Shown here: positions 52,690 to 62,848 of the stretch, piece after piece
How positions within the stretch are numbered: the first letter of the stretch is position 1
Layout: every line of letters begins with the position of its first letter
Source: Mucilaginibacter pallidiroseus
GTDB lineage: Bacteria; Bacteroidota; Bacteroidia; Sphingobacteriales; Sphingobacteriaceae
Reading direction: 5' to 3'
DNA: 64,000 nucleotides
Assembly: GCF_007846085.1 (NCBI RefSeq)
Contig: NZ_VOEJ01000003.1
Location: forward strand, 434,001 to 498,000
Made by a program: the position numbers and the translations under genes
Notes under the pieces: generated by a model
Seen by the model: only the letters and a program-made list of their open reading frames with translations
Told to the model about the DNA's origin: nothing
Database searches by the model: none

Positions 52690-53790
52690 TTACTCAAAAA
52701 GATCAAGTTGGGGAGAACTTTGCTTTTGTTTAGGCTCGATGGGAGTAAAATTGGAAAGCGTTATACCTAGAAGCCGTATACGGGCATCTTCAAGATCAGT
52801 TACTGCCAACAAATCTTTGGCGGTTCGGGCAATTAACTGTAAATCATTTAGCCTTTCGGGATGGGAATAACTGCGGGTTATCTGCTTAAAGTCGGCATAT
52901 TTTATTTTAAGCGTTACCGTTCGGCCTTTAAGCTGATATTTTAAAAGGCGGTCATGCACAAGTTGGGCTATCTTATCCAATTCAGCGTGCATTTCATCAA
53001 TAGTGGTTAGGTCGTACGGGAAAGTATCTTCTGCACCCATTGATTTTGTTTCGCGATGCGGCTGTACAGCCCGATTATCAATACCGCGAACTATATTGTA
53101 GTAAAAGGCGCCCGTTTTACCAAAGTTGGCGGTCATTTCAGCAAGACTTAGCTTTTTAAGATCGGCACCTGTAAACAGCCCCTTATTCATCATTTTTTGC
53201 GCTGTTACTTTGCCTACACCGTAAAATTTTTCTACCGGCAGTTTTTCAATAAAGCGTTCAACGGATGATGGACCTATGAAAGTTAAGCCATCCGGCTTTT
53301 GCATATCAGAGGCTATTTTGGCCACAAACTTGTTTACAGAAACACCTGCCGATGCTGTAAGGTTCAACTCTTCCTTAATGGCCTGTTTAATCTCCTTAGC
53401 AATGTCCATTGCTGATCCTATTCCAAGTTTATCTTCGGTGACATCAAGGTAAGCCTCGTCCAGCGATAGGGGTTCAATCAGATCGGTATAACGGCTAAAT
53501 ATTTCACGGATTTTTTGTGAGGCCTCCTTGTAGGCTGCAAACCTTGGCCGCACAAAAATAGCGTGAGGGCACAATTGCAATGCCTGTTTTGATGACATGG
53601 CCGAGCGCACTCCAAATTTTCGGGCTTCGTAGCTGGCTGTAGCAACCACGCCGCCGCGGCCCTCCGGCAAGCCGCCAACAACCAAGGCTTTGCCGCGATA
53701 CTCGGGATTATCGCGCTGCTCTACCGACGCGTAAAATGCGTCCATATCTATATGGATAATTTTGCGGCGTATAGGTTGTTGGTGCTCCAT
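52690..53790 (-). CDS. dinB: DNA polymerase IV (Y family)
   Basis: 366 residues. The palm motifs are HIDMDAFYAS (D15) and SLDEAYLDV (D111, E112); the finger and HhH regions (YGVGKVTAQKMMNKGL) follow. The last residues, QLDLFE, are a canonical beta-clamp binding motif at the very C-terminus. It replicates past lesions with low fidelity. The start ATG overlaps the stop of the methyltransferase upstream (TGATG). I see no LexA box here. Confidence 0.95.
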   Translation of the reverse strand: MEHQQPIRRKIIHIDMDAFYASVEQRDNPEYRGKALVVGGLPEGRGGVVATASYEARKFGVRSAMSSKQALQLCPHAIFVRPRFAAYKEASQKIREIFSRYTDLIEPLSLDEAYLDVTEDKLGIGSAMDIAKEIKQAIKEELNLTASAGVSVNKFVAKIASDMQKPDGLTFIGPSSVERFIEKLPVEKFYGVGKVTAQKMMNKGLFTGADLKKLSLAEMTANFGKTGAFYYNIVRGIDNRAVQPHRETKSMGAEDTFPYDLTTIDEMHAELDKIAQLVHDRLLKYQLKGRTVTLKIKYADFKQITRSYSHPERLNDLQLIARTAKDLLAVTDLEDARIRLLGITLSNFTPIEPKQKQSSPQLDLFE

Positions 53791-54524
53791 CAAATCTTTC
53801 CGATGCGCAACAGTAGCGGAAAACTCACCGGCTTAATCTCTTCAGCTGCCCAATGCGGCTCAATTTGTACCCTCAATTCATCAATAGGGTTATATCCATT
53901 TTGATTGATGAAATGCTTAACGGCCGACCATGTGTTTAAATAGCCTACTAAATGATCAAGTTCCCAATCCTTGGTATTGGTAAAAGCTGGTGTTTGTATT
54001 TCTTCAAACGGGAAGGGTATGGTTTTGTAACCCTCGTCAACATACTTTCGTTCATCATCCCAATAAGGGCCTATCACGTTTTTGTAGAAGTTGCTAATGA
54101 CTTCATCTATCTGCTCGGATATTTGGAGCATGCCATAACCCAATACGCAAATAATGGCGTCTTTTTTTGCAGTTCGTTTAACTTCGTTATAAAACCTGTC
54201 AAAATCAAACCAGTGAATGGCCTGCGCAACTACAATAAGGTCAAATAAACCGTCCGGAAAGTTCGTTTGTTCCGCAGGTTGTACGGTGTAAATTATATTT
54301 TCTGCTTTGTGGGCGTTTTCAAGTTGAGTTTTGCTGATGTCAGTTGCATACACTGTTACAAAGCTTTTTGCCAGTTGGCGGGCAACCTGCCCGTTACCTG
54401 TACCGCAATCCCATGCATTTACCTTGTTCGTAACCAGGGTGTCTAGATAATCAAATAACTCCGGCGGGTAAGTAGGCCGATATTTTGCGTACTCATCAGC
54501 CTTTTGAGAAAAGTTATCTTTCAT
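53790..54524 (-). CDS. Class I SAM-dependent methyltransferase
   Basis: 244 residues from MKDNFSQKADEYAKYRP; a TTG start would add two. The SAM motif I is NAWDCGTGNGQVARQL, motif II VTVYATDIS. The signature LIVVAQAIHWFDFDRFYNE is typical of the methyltransferase type 11 group acting on small molecules. It is one base upstream of dinB and likely co-transcribed; no functional link is implied. Confidence 0.87.
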   Translation of the reverse strand: MKDNFSQKADEYAKYRPTYPPELFDYLDTLVTNKVNAWDCGTGNGQVARQLAKSFVTVYATDISKTQLENAHKAENIIYTVQPAEQTNFPDGLFDLIVVAQAIHWFDFDRFYNEVKRTAKKDAIICVLGYGMLQISEQIDEVISNFYKNVIGPYWDDERKYVDEGYKTIPFPFEEIQTPAFTNTKDWELDHLVGYLNTWSAVKHFINQNGYNPIDELRVQIEPHWAAEEIKPVSFPLLLRIGKI

Positions 54525-54658
54525 GTGCAAAGAATTTATGTATTACTATCCAACCACGGGCCAGTTATGCGGTAACACAAAATTAATGATAACAATAGTG
54601 TATCAAACGGGTAGCTATTTATTTAAATTATCTTAGCGTTTTACTTAGCACATCAAAA

Positions 54659-55228
54659 ATGTCATCACACCATATTGTTCGCGAAAAACAGGAGCCCGCT
54701 TTGCTTATATTATCGTTAGATGATTTTGATGAAGAACAATTGGGCCAATTATTAGAGTGGAGCCCAACAGTGATAACAACTCCCATAACAGCCGAGCTTT
54801 TGGATGCAATTGGAATTAAGGTAGATGTTGTTATGGCTGATGAGCTGGAAGAAATATTGCAGTCGGACATTAAGCTCGTCCCGACCGATGGTCGGGCAAC
54901 GGCCAAAGCTGCCATGCACTATCTGTTAAGTAATGGGTACCCTGCCGTTAATATAATTACAGATGAAGTAGATATAGAGACGTTCGCGGCTTTTGCAACC
55001 CAAATAAACATCGTTGTTTTTAGCGGTAACAGAAAGATTTTTGCCATAAACAGTGGATTTAGCAAATGGAAGCCGGCAGGTGAGCGCATGGAAATTCTGT
55101 CCGAAGCATCTGATTTGATGGTAGCCGGTGCTCAACCAATTGGCGAGCGCAGATATTTAACACAACATGATGGTTTTGTAACATTTACGTTTAACAGCCC
55201 GTATCTGTTTATAGCCGAAGAAATATGA
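54659..55228 (+). CDS. Degenerate thiamine pyrophosphokinase-like protein
   Basis: 189 residues. The opening MSSHHIVREKQEPALLI and the LLEWSPTVITTPITAELLDAIGIKVDVV part resemble Bacteroidota thiamine diphosphokinases, as does the end KWKPAGERMEIL and the C-terminal HDGFVTF. In the active enzyme the segment after IKVDV reads GD with Asp residues binding Mg-ATP; here it reads MADELEE, so catalytic residues look lost. It may be a paralogue with another role. The assignment is from recall of the family. Confidence 0.5.
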   Translation: MSSHHIVREKQEPALLILSLDDFDEEQLGQLLEWSPTVITTPITAELLDAIGIKVDVVMADELEEILQSDIKLVPTDGRATAKAAMHYLLSNGYPAVNIITDEVDIETFAAFATQINIVVFSGNRKIFAINSGFSKWKPAGERMEILSEASDLMVAGAQPIGERRYLTQHDGFVTFTFNSPYLFIAEEI

Positions 55229-55353
55229 CGGTAGGCAACAAATAGGTGGCCTGCTTTTTGTAAAAAATAATTAAGCGACTATTAAACCGTTGTTAAATTT
55301 TTCAGTCATACATACACATCAGCCAACAGGCTGATCCTTAACAATCTTTCGTC

Positions 55354-56466
55354 ATGGATACTAAATATAAAAAAATCTTAAGTTTTGCTTTCAGCGGGCT
55401 GCTTTGCCTGTTCGTGGCAATGGATGCCAGTGCCCAACGCAGAGGTGGCGGTGGCGGCTTCGGCGGCGGTCGCCCATCAGGTGGCGGCGGTGGCTTTGGT
55501 GGCGGCGGTATGAGTCGCCCTTCAGGTGGTGGCGGTTTCAGCAGGCCGTCAGGCGGTGGTTTCAACCGTCCGTCTATGGGGTCAATGAGCCGTCCGTCTC
55601 AGGGTGTAATGCAAGCGCCATCCCGCGGTAACGGTGGGTACATGAGCCGCCCATCATTCGGTAACCGTCCGGGTGGTAGTTTCCAGGGCAGGCCAAACAA
55701 CAGTGCATTTGGTGGTAACCGCGGTTCTTTCAATAATTCACGTGGTGCTTTTGGTAACGGTGCCCGCCCATATGTAGGTAATCGCCCGTATTACGGCAAT
55801 CGTGGAAACTATGGTTACCGTGGCAATTACGGCCGTGGCGGGTATTACAACAGGGGTTACGGCTATGGCTATCGCCCAAGATATTATGGCTCACGCTATT
55901 TTGGCTACGGCTGGTATAATAACTTTGGTTATTATAATTCATATTACCTGCCACGTATTGGTTTCAGCATAGGCGTGTTACCTTACGGCTATTATCCGTT
56001 CTGGTACGGCGATTATCAGTACTATTACAGCGATGGTTTATATTACCGCCAGTATGATAACCAGTATACAGTTGTTGAGCCACCAATTGGTGCCGAAATC
56101 AAGGAGTTGCCATCAAAAGCTTCACAGATCACTATTAACGGCGAGCAATACTACGAGTCAAACGGTGTTTACTACCGTGCGGTTACTAAAGACGATGGTA
56201 GCATCGTTTATGAAGTGGCCGGTAAAGATGGTGAATTGAATACTGGTGATGGACAGTACCAGGATGATGCACCGCAATTGCAAATTGGCGAGATTTTAAC
56301 CAAGTTGCCTGAGGATAGCCGCAAGATTAAAGTAAACGGCGAAAAGCTATATGTATCTCCTGATGGCACTTACTTCCAGGAAATACGCGATGCAAACGAT
56401 AACAAGGTTTACAAAGTTGTAGGTAACGCTGCCGATGAGCAACCTGCCGAAGACGATGGTGAATAA
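55354..56466 (+). CDS. Exported Gly/Tyr-rich DUF6515 protein
   Basis: 370 residues with a signal peptide (ending near ASAQRR). Residues about 28-110 are low-complexity GGGGFGGG and RPSG repeats, about 125-215 are Tyr/Arg/Gly-rich, and the C-terminus has two DUF6515-like copies (about 225-290 and 300-350) with the pattern INGEQYYESNGVYYRAV and VNGEKLYVSPDGTYFQEI. The product is probably an envelope or surface protein. Translation is from the first ATG. It ends before a strong terminator. Confidence 0.82.
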   Translation: MDTKYKKILSFAFSGLLCLFVAMDASAQRRGGGGGFGGGRPSGGGGGFGGGGMSRPSGGGGFSRPSGGGFNRPSMGSMSRPSQGVMQAPSRGNGGYMSRPSFGNRPGGSFQGRPNNSAFGGNRGSFNNSRGAFGNGARPYVGNRPYYGNRGNYGYRGNYGRGGYYNRGYGYGYRPRYYGSRYFGYGWYNNFGYYNSYYLPRIGFSIGVLPYGYYPFWYGDYQYYYSDGLYYRQYDNQYTVVEPPIGAEIKELPSKASQITINGEQYYESNGVYYRAVTKDDGSIVYEVAGKDGELNTGDGQYQDDAPQLQIGEILTKLPEDSRKIKVNGEKLYVSPDGTYFQEIRDANDNKVYKVVGNAADEQPAEDDGE

Positions 56467-56483
56467 GTATAAATGCTATTGCA

Positions 56484-56518
56484 AAAAAAAGCGCCTCTGT
56501 TTGGGAGGCGCTTTTTTT
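56484..56518. terminator. bidirectional terminator
   Basis: Stem AAAAAAAGCGCCTC/GAGGCGCTTTTTTT with a 7-base loop between the convergent DUF6515 and FKBP genes. Confidence 0.9.
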
Positions 56519-56534
56519 ATGACTTATAGTTTTC

Positions 56535-56999
56535 TTAATTATTAAAACCTAAAAGGTCAATTGTAAATACCAATACCGAATTTTTAGGTATGCCTGCACC
56601 GGGCGATGTATTGCCATAACCTAACGCCGATGGAATAATTAACAGGATACGGCCACCTGCCTTAACATGTGGCAAGCCGTACTGCCATCCTTTTACAACA
56701 CTTGATAAAGATGATGTAAAGCCTGTGCCGGCATCAAACTGGCTGCCGTTTAACAAAGTGCCAACGTAGTTAACCCTAACAGTACTTGTTGATGTAGGGT
56801 TTGAGCCCGTACCCTCGGTTATAACTTGGTAGTAAACCCCGTTTGCATCTTTAGTGGCTTTTATATTTGGGTTAGCAGCCAAATATGCTTGTATTGCGGC
56901 CTCGTCTGTTGCGGCTTGTTTGTTGGCATCAAAGCTGTCTTTTTTACAAGATGAAAAACCGGCTAATATTACGGTAAGGATGAGTATGTATTTTTTCAT
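56535..56999 (-). CDS. FKBP-type peptidyl-prolyl isomerase, lipoprotein
   Basis: 154 residues with lipobox FSSC (Cys18). The FKBP domain covers about 60-152: VRVNYVGTLLNGSQFDAG, VVKGWQYGLPHVKAGG, and the closing IIPSALGYG...NSVLVFTIDLLGF. It catalyses proline isomerisation, anchored at the outer or inner membrane. It lies 26 bases from aspS on the same strand and may be read through from it. Confidence 0.9.
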   Translation of the reverse strand: MKKYILILTVILAGFSSCKKDSFDANKQAATDEAAIQAYLAANPNIKATKDANGVYYQVITEGTGSNPTSTSTVRVNYVGTLLNGSQFDAGTGFTSSLSSVVKGWQYGLPHVKAGGRILLIIPSALGYGNTSPGAGIPKNSVLVFTIDLLGFNN

Positions 57000-57025
57000 G
57001 TTATTAGTAACGGGAATTTTTAGCC

Positions 57026-58774
57026 TTACGATACAACTGTTTTTATTTTTAGTTCGTTCATCTGCGCTTCGGCAATGGTTGAAGGCGAATCAATCATCAC
57101 ATCGCGGCCCGAATTGTTTTTAGGGAATGCAATCACATCACGGATTGAATCTAAGCCCGCGAAAATGGATGCAAGCCTGTCAAAACCGAAAGCTATACCG
57201 CCATGTGGAGGCGCACCATATTCGAAGGCGTCCATCAGGAAGCCAAATTGCTTCTGCGCTTCTTCTGCCGAGAAGCCCAGGTGTTTAAACATCAGCGATT
57301 GCAGTTCGCGATCGTGAATACGGATAGAGCCACCGCCAATTTCGGTACCGTTTATTACTAAATCGTAGGCATTGGCACGTACGTTTTTAGGGTCGGTGTC
57401 AAGCAAGGCAATATCCTCCGGCTTTGGCGAGGTGAACGGGTGGTGCATGGCATGATAACGGCCAGTTTCTTCATCCCACTCCAGCAGCGGGAAATCAAGC
57501 ACCCATAGCGGCGAAAATTTATTTTTATCGCGCAGGCCAAGGCGGCTGCCAATTTCCAAACGCAGTTCGTTCAGTTGTTTGCGTACCTTGTCGGTTTGGC
57601 CGGCAAGTAATAATATCAAATCGCCAGGCTCAGTCTCAAACGCGGCCTGCCATTTGGCCAACTCTTCTTCGTTAAAGAATTTATCAACCGAAGATTTGAT
57701 GGTGCCATCTTCATTATGACGGGCATATATTAAGCCTGTTGCGCCAATTTGCGGGCGTTTAAGCCATTCGGTCAACTCGTCAATTTGCTTGCGGGTGTAG
57801 TTTGCGCAGCCTTTGGCATTGATACCAACAACCAGTTCGGCGTTGTCAAACACCCCAAAGTTTTTGCCTTTAACAATATCGCTTACCTCAACAAACTGCA
57901 TCCCGAAACGGGTGTCAGGTTTGTCAGATCCGTACAAACGCATAGCATCGGCATATTGCATACGTGGGAAATCACCCAGCTCAAGATTTTTAACATTTCT
58001 GAACAAATGGCGGGTAAGTCCCTCAAATATATTCAGGATGTCTTCCTGTGTAATGAATGATAGCTCGCAGTCAATCTGGGTAAATTCCGGTTGGCGATCG
58101 GCACGCAAATCCTCATCCCTAAAGCATTTCACAATCTGGAAATAACGGTCGAAACCACTTACCATAAGCAACTGCTTAAATGTTTGCGGCGATTGCGGTA
58201 AAGCATAAAACTCACCCGCATTCATGCGGCTTGGCACCACAAAATCACGCGCACCCTCTGGCGTAGATTTGATCAGTACCGGGGTTTCAACTTCAATAAA
58301 GTCAAGGTCTGATAAATAGCGACGGATTTCCTGCGCCATTTTGTGGCGCAAAACCAGGTTGTTACGTATCGGGTTGCGGCGCAAATCCAGGTAGCGGTAT
58401 TTCGCACGCAGTTCCTCACCGCCATCGGTTTCGTCCTCAATTAAAAACGGTGGAATTTTGGCAGCGTTTAACACTTCCAATTCCGTAACGGCAATTTCAA
58501 TTCCGCCGGTAGGGATCTTTGTATTTTTATTTGAACGCTCCAACACCTTACCTGTTACCTTAATAACAAACTCGCGACCAAGCTCACGACCGGCTTCGCG
58601 CAACCCCGCATCACTCTCGGTATTTAAAACCAATTGCGTTAAACCATAACGGTCGCGCACGTCAATAAACGTTGTGCCCCCTAAGTCGCGTGATTTTTGC
58701 ACCCAACCGCAAAGGGTAACCGTTTCGCCTAAATTGCTGATATTTAATTGTCCGCAAGTGTGTGTTCTAAGCAT
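57026..58774 (-). CDS. aspS: Aspartate-tRNA ligase
   Basis: 582 residues, bacterial (discriminating-length) type. The N-terminal OB-fold binds the anticodon ([16 protein letters not shown]), class II motif 2 is near [14 protein letters not shown], the bacterial GAD insertion domain follows, and motif 3 is [15 protein letters not shown]. It charges tRNA-Asp. Length is normal for this class. Confidence 0.97.
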   Translation of the reverse strand: MLRTHTCGQLNISNLGETVTLCGWVQKSRDLGGTTFIDVRDRYGLTQLVLNTESDAGLREAGRELGREFVIKVTGKVLERSNKNTKIPTGGIEIAVTELEVLNAAKIPPFLIEDETDGGEELRAKYRYLDLRRNPIRNNLVLRHKMAQEIRRYLSDLDFIEVETPVLIKSTPEGARDFVVPSRMNAGEFYALPQSPQTFKQLLMVSGFDRYFQIVKCFRDEDLRADRQPEFTQIDCELSFITQEDILNIFEGLTRHLFRNVKNLELGDFPRMQYADAMRLYGSDKPDTRFGMQFVEVSDIVKGKNFGVFDNAELVVGINAKGCANYTRKQIDELTEWLKRPQIGATGLIYARHNEDGTIKSSVDKFFNEEELAKWQAAFETEPGDLILLLAGQTDKVRKQLNELRLEIGSRLGLRDKNKFSPLWVLDFPLLEWDEETGRYHAMHHPFTSPKPEDIALLDTDPKNVRANAYDLVINGTEIGGGSIRIHDRELQSLMFKHLGFSAEEAQKQFGFLMDAFEYGAPPHGGIAFGFDRLASIFAGLDSIRDVIAFPKNNSGRDVMIDSPSTIAEAQMNELKIKTVVS

Positions 58775-58899
58775 AATTCCTTTTTTTAAAAGTCAGCAAA
58801 AGTACTGTTTTGGGTTTAAACGTTAAAGCTTTAAGCAAAAAGCCTTAAATTTTATGTAACTATACTGGGCCTGTAAACTCCAATAGTTTTAATATCACA

Positions 58900-59976
58900 A
58901 TGCGTCAAAAAATATCAGCTCTATTAGTTGCACTTGTTTTAACTATATCAGCCAATGCCCAGCAACAGGTTAAATCCTTCGATGCATTTTGTTATATATT
59001 TAATAACAACTATGCTTTTTTTGATCTGCATAAAGTAAACTGGAAAGCCTCGTATCAAAAATACAGGCCGCTGGTGAGCGATGATATTACTAACGATAGC
59101 TTATTTAATATAATGAGTGCAATGGTAAAGCCGCTCGGCGATTCGCACGTAAACATTATTGATGCAAAGCGGAAAAAGAAATTTAATGCAGCAGGTTATT
59201 CAAAGTTTGCGGCTGAATTTAATACCGACAGCCTTAAAGCCGCTTTTTGGGCAAATAATGACAGGCTGTTATTGGCAAATGGTTTTGCGCCGGTTAAAGG
59301 TTATGGATCGGTATTTAAGGGAAGGCATTTGTTTTATTACAGTAGGTCGGCAAATTATGCCTACCTGCGCATTACCCGTTGCTTTGCGAAAATAACCGAT
59401 GGCGAGATAGATGACAAGGATTTTGAAATGCAGGTGCTGGATTCGCTGATGGCGCAAAGTAAGGGTTTGAGAGGCATAATAATTGATGTGCGTGCCAATA
59501 TTGGCGGCGACGATGAATTTAGCTACGAGGTAGCGGGCAGGTTTACTGTAAAGCCTGTTACCGGCCACTTTAAACAGGAGCGTATAGCCAAAACCAATAA
59601 ATACAGCAAGCTGCAAAAATGGATTATTCAACCCCGAGGTAGTTATGCGTTTACAAAACCGGTAATGTTGCTTACCAATAGTAAAACCGTGAGCGCGGCA
59701 GAGGTATTAACGCTTGCCATGAAGCAACTGCCGCAGGTTAAAACCATAGGCGAACCAACCGAAGGCAATCTCTCTGATATGTTTAGCGAAGATTTGCCCA
59801 ATGGGTGGTCGGTTACTTTATCAAACCAAAAGTACTATTCGCCCAAAATGGTTTGTTATGAGGGCGTGGGCGTGCCTGTGTATGTAAGGGTTTCAAATTC
59901 CTTACAGGAGTTAGAGACAGGGCATGATGCTGTTTTAAGTACTGCATTGAACCGGATGGATGCCGCTGCCAAGTAG
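58900..59976 (+). CDS. S41 family peptidase, exported
   Basis: 358 residues with a signal peptide (ending near NAQQ). An N-terminal helical domain precedes the TSPc/Ctp-like protease domain, where Ser265 lies in KTVSAAEV and the following TIGEPTEGN is the usual family stretch. No PDZ domain is evident, so this is a short Bacteroidota form of the C-terminal processing peptidase. It is 47 bases before the MBL gene. Confidence 0.88.
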   Translation: MRQKISALLVALVLTISANAQQQVKSFDAFCYIFNNNYAFFDLHKVNWKASYQKYRPLVSDDITNDSLFNIMSAMVKPLGDSHVNIIDAKRKKKFNAAGYSKFAAEFNTDSLKAAFWANNDRLLLANGFAPVKGYGSVFKGRHLFYYSRSANYAYLRITRCFAKITDGEIDDKDFEMQVLDSLMAQSKGLRGIIIDVRANIGGDDEFSYEVAGRFTVKPVTGHFKQERIAKTNKYSKLQKWIIQPRGSYAFTKPVMLLTNSKTVSAAEVLTLAMKQLPQVKTIGEPTEGNLSDMFSEDLPNGWSVTLSNQKYYSPKMVCYEGVGVPVYVRVSNSLQELETGHDAVLSTALNRMDAAAK

Positions 59977-60023
59977 GCCGTTATTATCTTTATGGTTTAA
60001 AGGCAATAAAGTACTTTTGCGCT

Positions 60024-60659
60024 ATGGCCTTTGTAAAAGCGTTTGTAAACAATCCGTACCAGGAAAATACCTACCTGTTGTATGACAATACCGGCGAATG
60101 TGTAATTATAGATCCGGGCATGTACACATCTACCGAGCAAAACGCGGTGGTTGGTTTTATCATGAGTAATAACCTTAAACCAGTGCTGTTACTTAATACC
60201 CATTGCCATATCGACCACGTGCTGGGTAATAAATTTGTGTTTGACCAGTACGGGCTTAAACCAAAGTTTCATGAGGGCGAAAGCGAAACACTGGCTGCAG
60301 TTGTAGCATATGCGCCCGCTATGGGCTTTACTTATGAGCCTTCGCCGCTGCCTGATGAGTATTTGCCCGAAACCGGCACAATTACATTTGGCAGCAGTAC
60401 TTTACAATTGATTTTTGCGCCCGGACATTCGCCGGCTCATTTGTGCTTTTATGACGCTGATGCCAATATCCTTATTGGCGGCGATGTGTTGTTCCGTAAC
60501 AGCATTGGCCGGACCGATTTGCCGGGGGGGAATTACAGTACACTGGTAAAAAATATCGAAACCAAACTTTTTGCCCTGCCAGACGATTGTACCGTATACC
60601 CCGGTCACGGGCCCGAAACAACAATCGGTTACGAAAAGCAACATAACCCTTATTTATAA
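60024..60659 (+). CDS. MBL-fold metallo-hydrolase (glyoxalase II-like)
   Basis: 211 residues. The motif THCHIDH (59-65) and later GHSPAHLCFY and GDVLFRNSIGRTD, and PGHGPETT at the end, are the metal ligands of the glyoxalase-II-type group. It likely hydrolyses a thioester such as S-lactoylglutathione-like compounds; the exact substrate cannot be told. The permease gene starts 11 bases after it. Confidence 0.9.
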   Translation: MAFVKAFVNNPYQENTYLLYDNTGECVIIDPGMYTSTEQNAVVGFIMSNNLKPVLLLNTHCHIDHVLGNKFVFDQYGLKPKFHEGESETLAAVVAYAPAMGFTYEPSPLPDEYLPETGTITFGSSTLQLIFAPGHSPAHLCFYDADANILIGGDVLFRNSIGRTDLPGGNYSTLVKNIETKLFALPDDCTVYPGHGPETTIGYEKQHNPYL

Positions 60660-60670
60660 ACAGCACCTGT

Positions 60671-61900
60671 TTGAATACCGCCATTTACATAGCCAAAAGG
60701 TACCTGTTTAGCAAAAAGCAAACACATGCCATCAATATCATTTCCGGTATATCAATGCTGGGTGTGTTGGTTGGCAGTGCCGCGCTAATTATTATCCTTT
60801 CGGTATTCAATGGTTTCGAGCAGGTTATTTTATCGTTATACAGCAACTTTACCCCGCAGATAAAAATTGAACCCGCCCAAGGGAAACGATTTGACCCTAA
60901 CGCGCTGCATTTTCATGAGCTGAGCCACGACAAGCGAGTGCTATCATACACGCAGGTGTTGCAGGAAAAGGTGTTGATCCGCTATGGCGACAGGCCCTTC
61001 ATCGGTACAATAATGGGTGTAAGTGACGGATTCCTCAAGAATACCCATTTAGATAGTACTATTACCTGGGGATCATTTACATTAAAAGAAAAAGGGCGGT
61101 ATTACGCGGTAATTGGTTCAACCATACAGGGAAGCCTGGGTGTGAACATAAAAAGTGAAGAACTGCCGCTGCAGGTGTATTCGCCGCGGCGAACAGCAGG
61201 CAATTCCAACGACCCGATGAACGATTTTGTGTTCCGCTCGATATTCCCGTCTGGTGTTTTTGCCATACAGCAGGATTTTGACAATATTATCATCACCCCG
61301 ATTGAGTTTACCCGCGACTTATTAGGCGAGCCGCTTGAAGTGTCTGCCATTGAAATAAACTACAAGCCGGGTAACGATGTAGATAAAATACGCGAAGAAG
61401 TGCAGGAAACCATCGGTGATAAATACGTTGTTAAAAACCGCCGTGAACAAAATACCGAGTTGTACAAGACAATTAATTATGAGCGCTGGTCCATTTTCAT
61501 GATCCTGGTTTTTGTATTGATCATAGCCATATTTAACATCATAGGCTCATTAACTATGCTGGTTATGGATAAGCGCAAGGACATAGCCATATTAACAAGC
61601 CTTGGTGCCAACAAACGGCTTATACAGGGCATCTTCTTCTTCGAGGGGATGATGATATCGGCTATTGGCTGCGTTGCAGGTATTGTGATAGGATATATTG
61701 TTTGCTTTATTCAAAAGGAGTTTAGCCTGATAAAAATGGGTGCTAAGCTTTCGGTATTGGATGCATACCCTGTTGAGTACGATTTTGTAAACAATATCGC
61801 CCTGGTAATATTTACAGTCGGGCTAATTTCTGTTATAGCCTCAGGCATAAGTTCACGATTAAGCATAAAAGGGCTAGATGACATCAAGCAGGAGTTGTAA
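60671..61900 (+). CDS. FtsX/LolC-E-type ABC transporter permease
   Basis: 409 residues. It starts with TTG and a first membrane helix (ISGISMLGVLVGSAALIIIL) followed by a large periplasmic domain (about 45-265) and three C-terminal helices in the FtsX domain (IFMILVFVLIIAIFNIIGSLTMLV and on). The family stretch MDKRKDIAILTSLGA and the sequence IFFFEG are diagnostic of LolC/LolE. It is the membrane part of a lipoprotein-release pump; the ATPase (lolD) is elsewhere. Confidence 0.9.
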   Translation: MNTAIYIAKRYLFSKKQTHAINIISGISMLGVLVGSAALIIILSVFNGFEQVILSLYSNFTPQIKIEPAQGKRFDPNALHFHELSHDKRVLSYTQVLQEKVLIRYGDRPFIGTIMGVSDGFLKNTHLDSTITWGSFTLKEKGRYYAVIGSTIQGSLGVNIKSEELPLQVYSPRRTAGNSNDPMNDFVFRSIFPSGVFAIQQDFDNIIITPIEFTRDLLGEPLEVSAIEINYKPGNDVDKIREEVQETIGDKYVVKNRREQNTELYKTINYERWSIFMILVFVLIIAIFNIIGSLTMLVMDKRKDIAILTSLGANKRLIQGIFFFEGMMISAIGCVAGIVIGYIVCFIQKEFSLIKMGAKLSVLDAYPVEYDFVNNIALVIFTVGLISVIASGISSRLSIKGLDDIKQEL

Positions 61901-62004
61901 TTGCTTATCAAATTCTAATGATTGCTGCCTACTGAAGCTATTTTTCCACTATTCTTTTAGATTGTTTCTAAATAACCATAAATGGCTTTATTAAACTGAA
62001 ACCA

Positions 62005-62036
62005 TTTATATCTTTTGTTATTTAATAATAATTTTG
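62005..62036 (+). promoter_or_regulatory. Probable sdh promoter
   Basis: TTTA (62005-62008), 20-bp spacer, TAATTTTG (62029-62036), ending 24 bases before the sdhC ATG. The gap 61901-62060 has no gene. Confidence 0.5.
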
Positions 62037-62060
62037 CCACCAAAATAAATCTGATCAATA

Positions 62061-62846
62061 ATGAGTGAATTTAAACAAACCTTTAACTCATCACTGGGAA
62101 AAAAGCTGATAATGGCTTTAACTGGCTTGTTTTTGTGTACCTTTTTAATTGTGCACCTGGGCGGTAACCTTTTGTTATTTAAAAACGACCAGGGCTTTGC
62201 TTTTAATAGCTATGCAAATTTCTTAACGCATTTTCCGCCTATCGAGGTAGTTGCGTACATCCTTTACGTGAGTATTATTATACACTCGGTATATGCGCTG
62301 GTGCTAACAATCAAAAACCGCAGGGCAAGGCCGGTAGGCTATGCAGTGCAGCCTAAATCGCCGGCATCATGGTCTTCAAAAAACATGGGCGTTTTAGGTT
62401 CAATCCTGTTACTGTTCATTGTTATACACATGGGCGATTTTTGGTTTACCTACAAGTACAACAACATACTTGGCTTTAAGGAATACAAAACCAACCAAAT
62501 CACCGGTGAAACTACCGTTACAGACTTTACGCCATCAAACCCGGATTTTGAGCGTTCGTACTCAACAGAAAACAACGTTGAAATTGTAAGAGTAAAAGAC
62601 TTGCACGCACGTATCCAATGGAGCTTTAGCCACCTTTGGTATGTGGTGTTCTACGTTATTGCTATGGGTGCTGTATCATTCCACCTCGTGCATGGTTTTC
62701 AAAGTGCGTTTAAAACACTTGGCTGGGTACACAGGCGCTGGAATGGTGTGGTTTATTTTATAGGCACCTGGTTATTTGCAGTGGTAATACCCGTAGGTTT
62801 TGCGCTGATGCCGATAGTATATTATATACAAAGCCTAAGTAAGTAA
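62061..62846 (+). CDS. sdhC: Succinate dehydrogenase cytochrome b subunit (Bacteroidota type)
   Basis: 261 residues with five membrane helices. The first segment MALTGLFLCTFLIVHLGGNLL has a haem His in HLGG, and later IVIHMGDFW and AVSFHLVHGF provide further haem ligands, as in the diheme cytochrome b558 of epsilon/Bacteroidota-type enzymes. It anchors SdhAB and passes electrons to menaquinone. It begins the sdhCAB operon. Confidence 0.92.
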   Translation: MSEFKQTFNSSLGKKLIMALTGLFLCTFLIVHLGGNLLLFKNDQGFAFNSYANFLTHFPPIEVVAYILYVSIIIHSVYALVLTIKNRRARPVGYAVQPKSPASWSSKNMGVLGSILLLFIVIHMGDFWFTYKYNNILGFKEYKTNQITGETTVTDFTPSNPDFERSYSTENNVEIVRVKDLHARIQWSFSHLWYVVFYVIAMGAVSFHLVHGFQSAFKTLGWVHRRWNGVVYFIGTWLFAVVIPVGFALMPIVYYIQSLSK

Positions 62847-62848
62847 AG

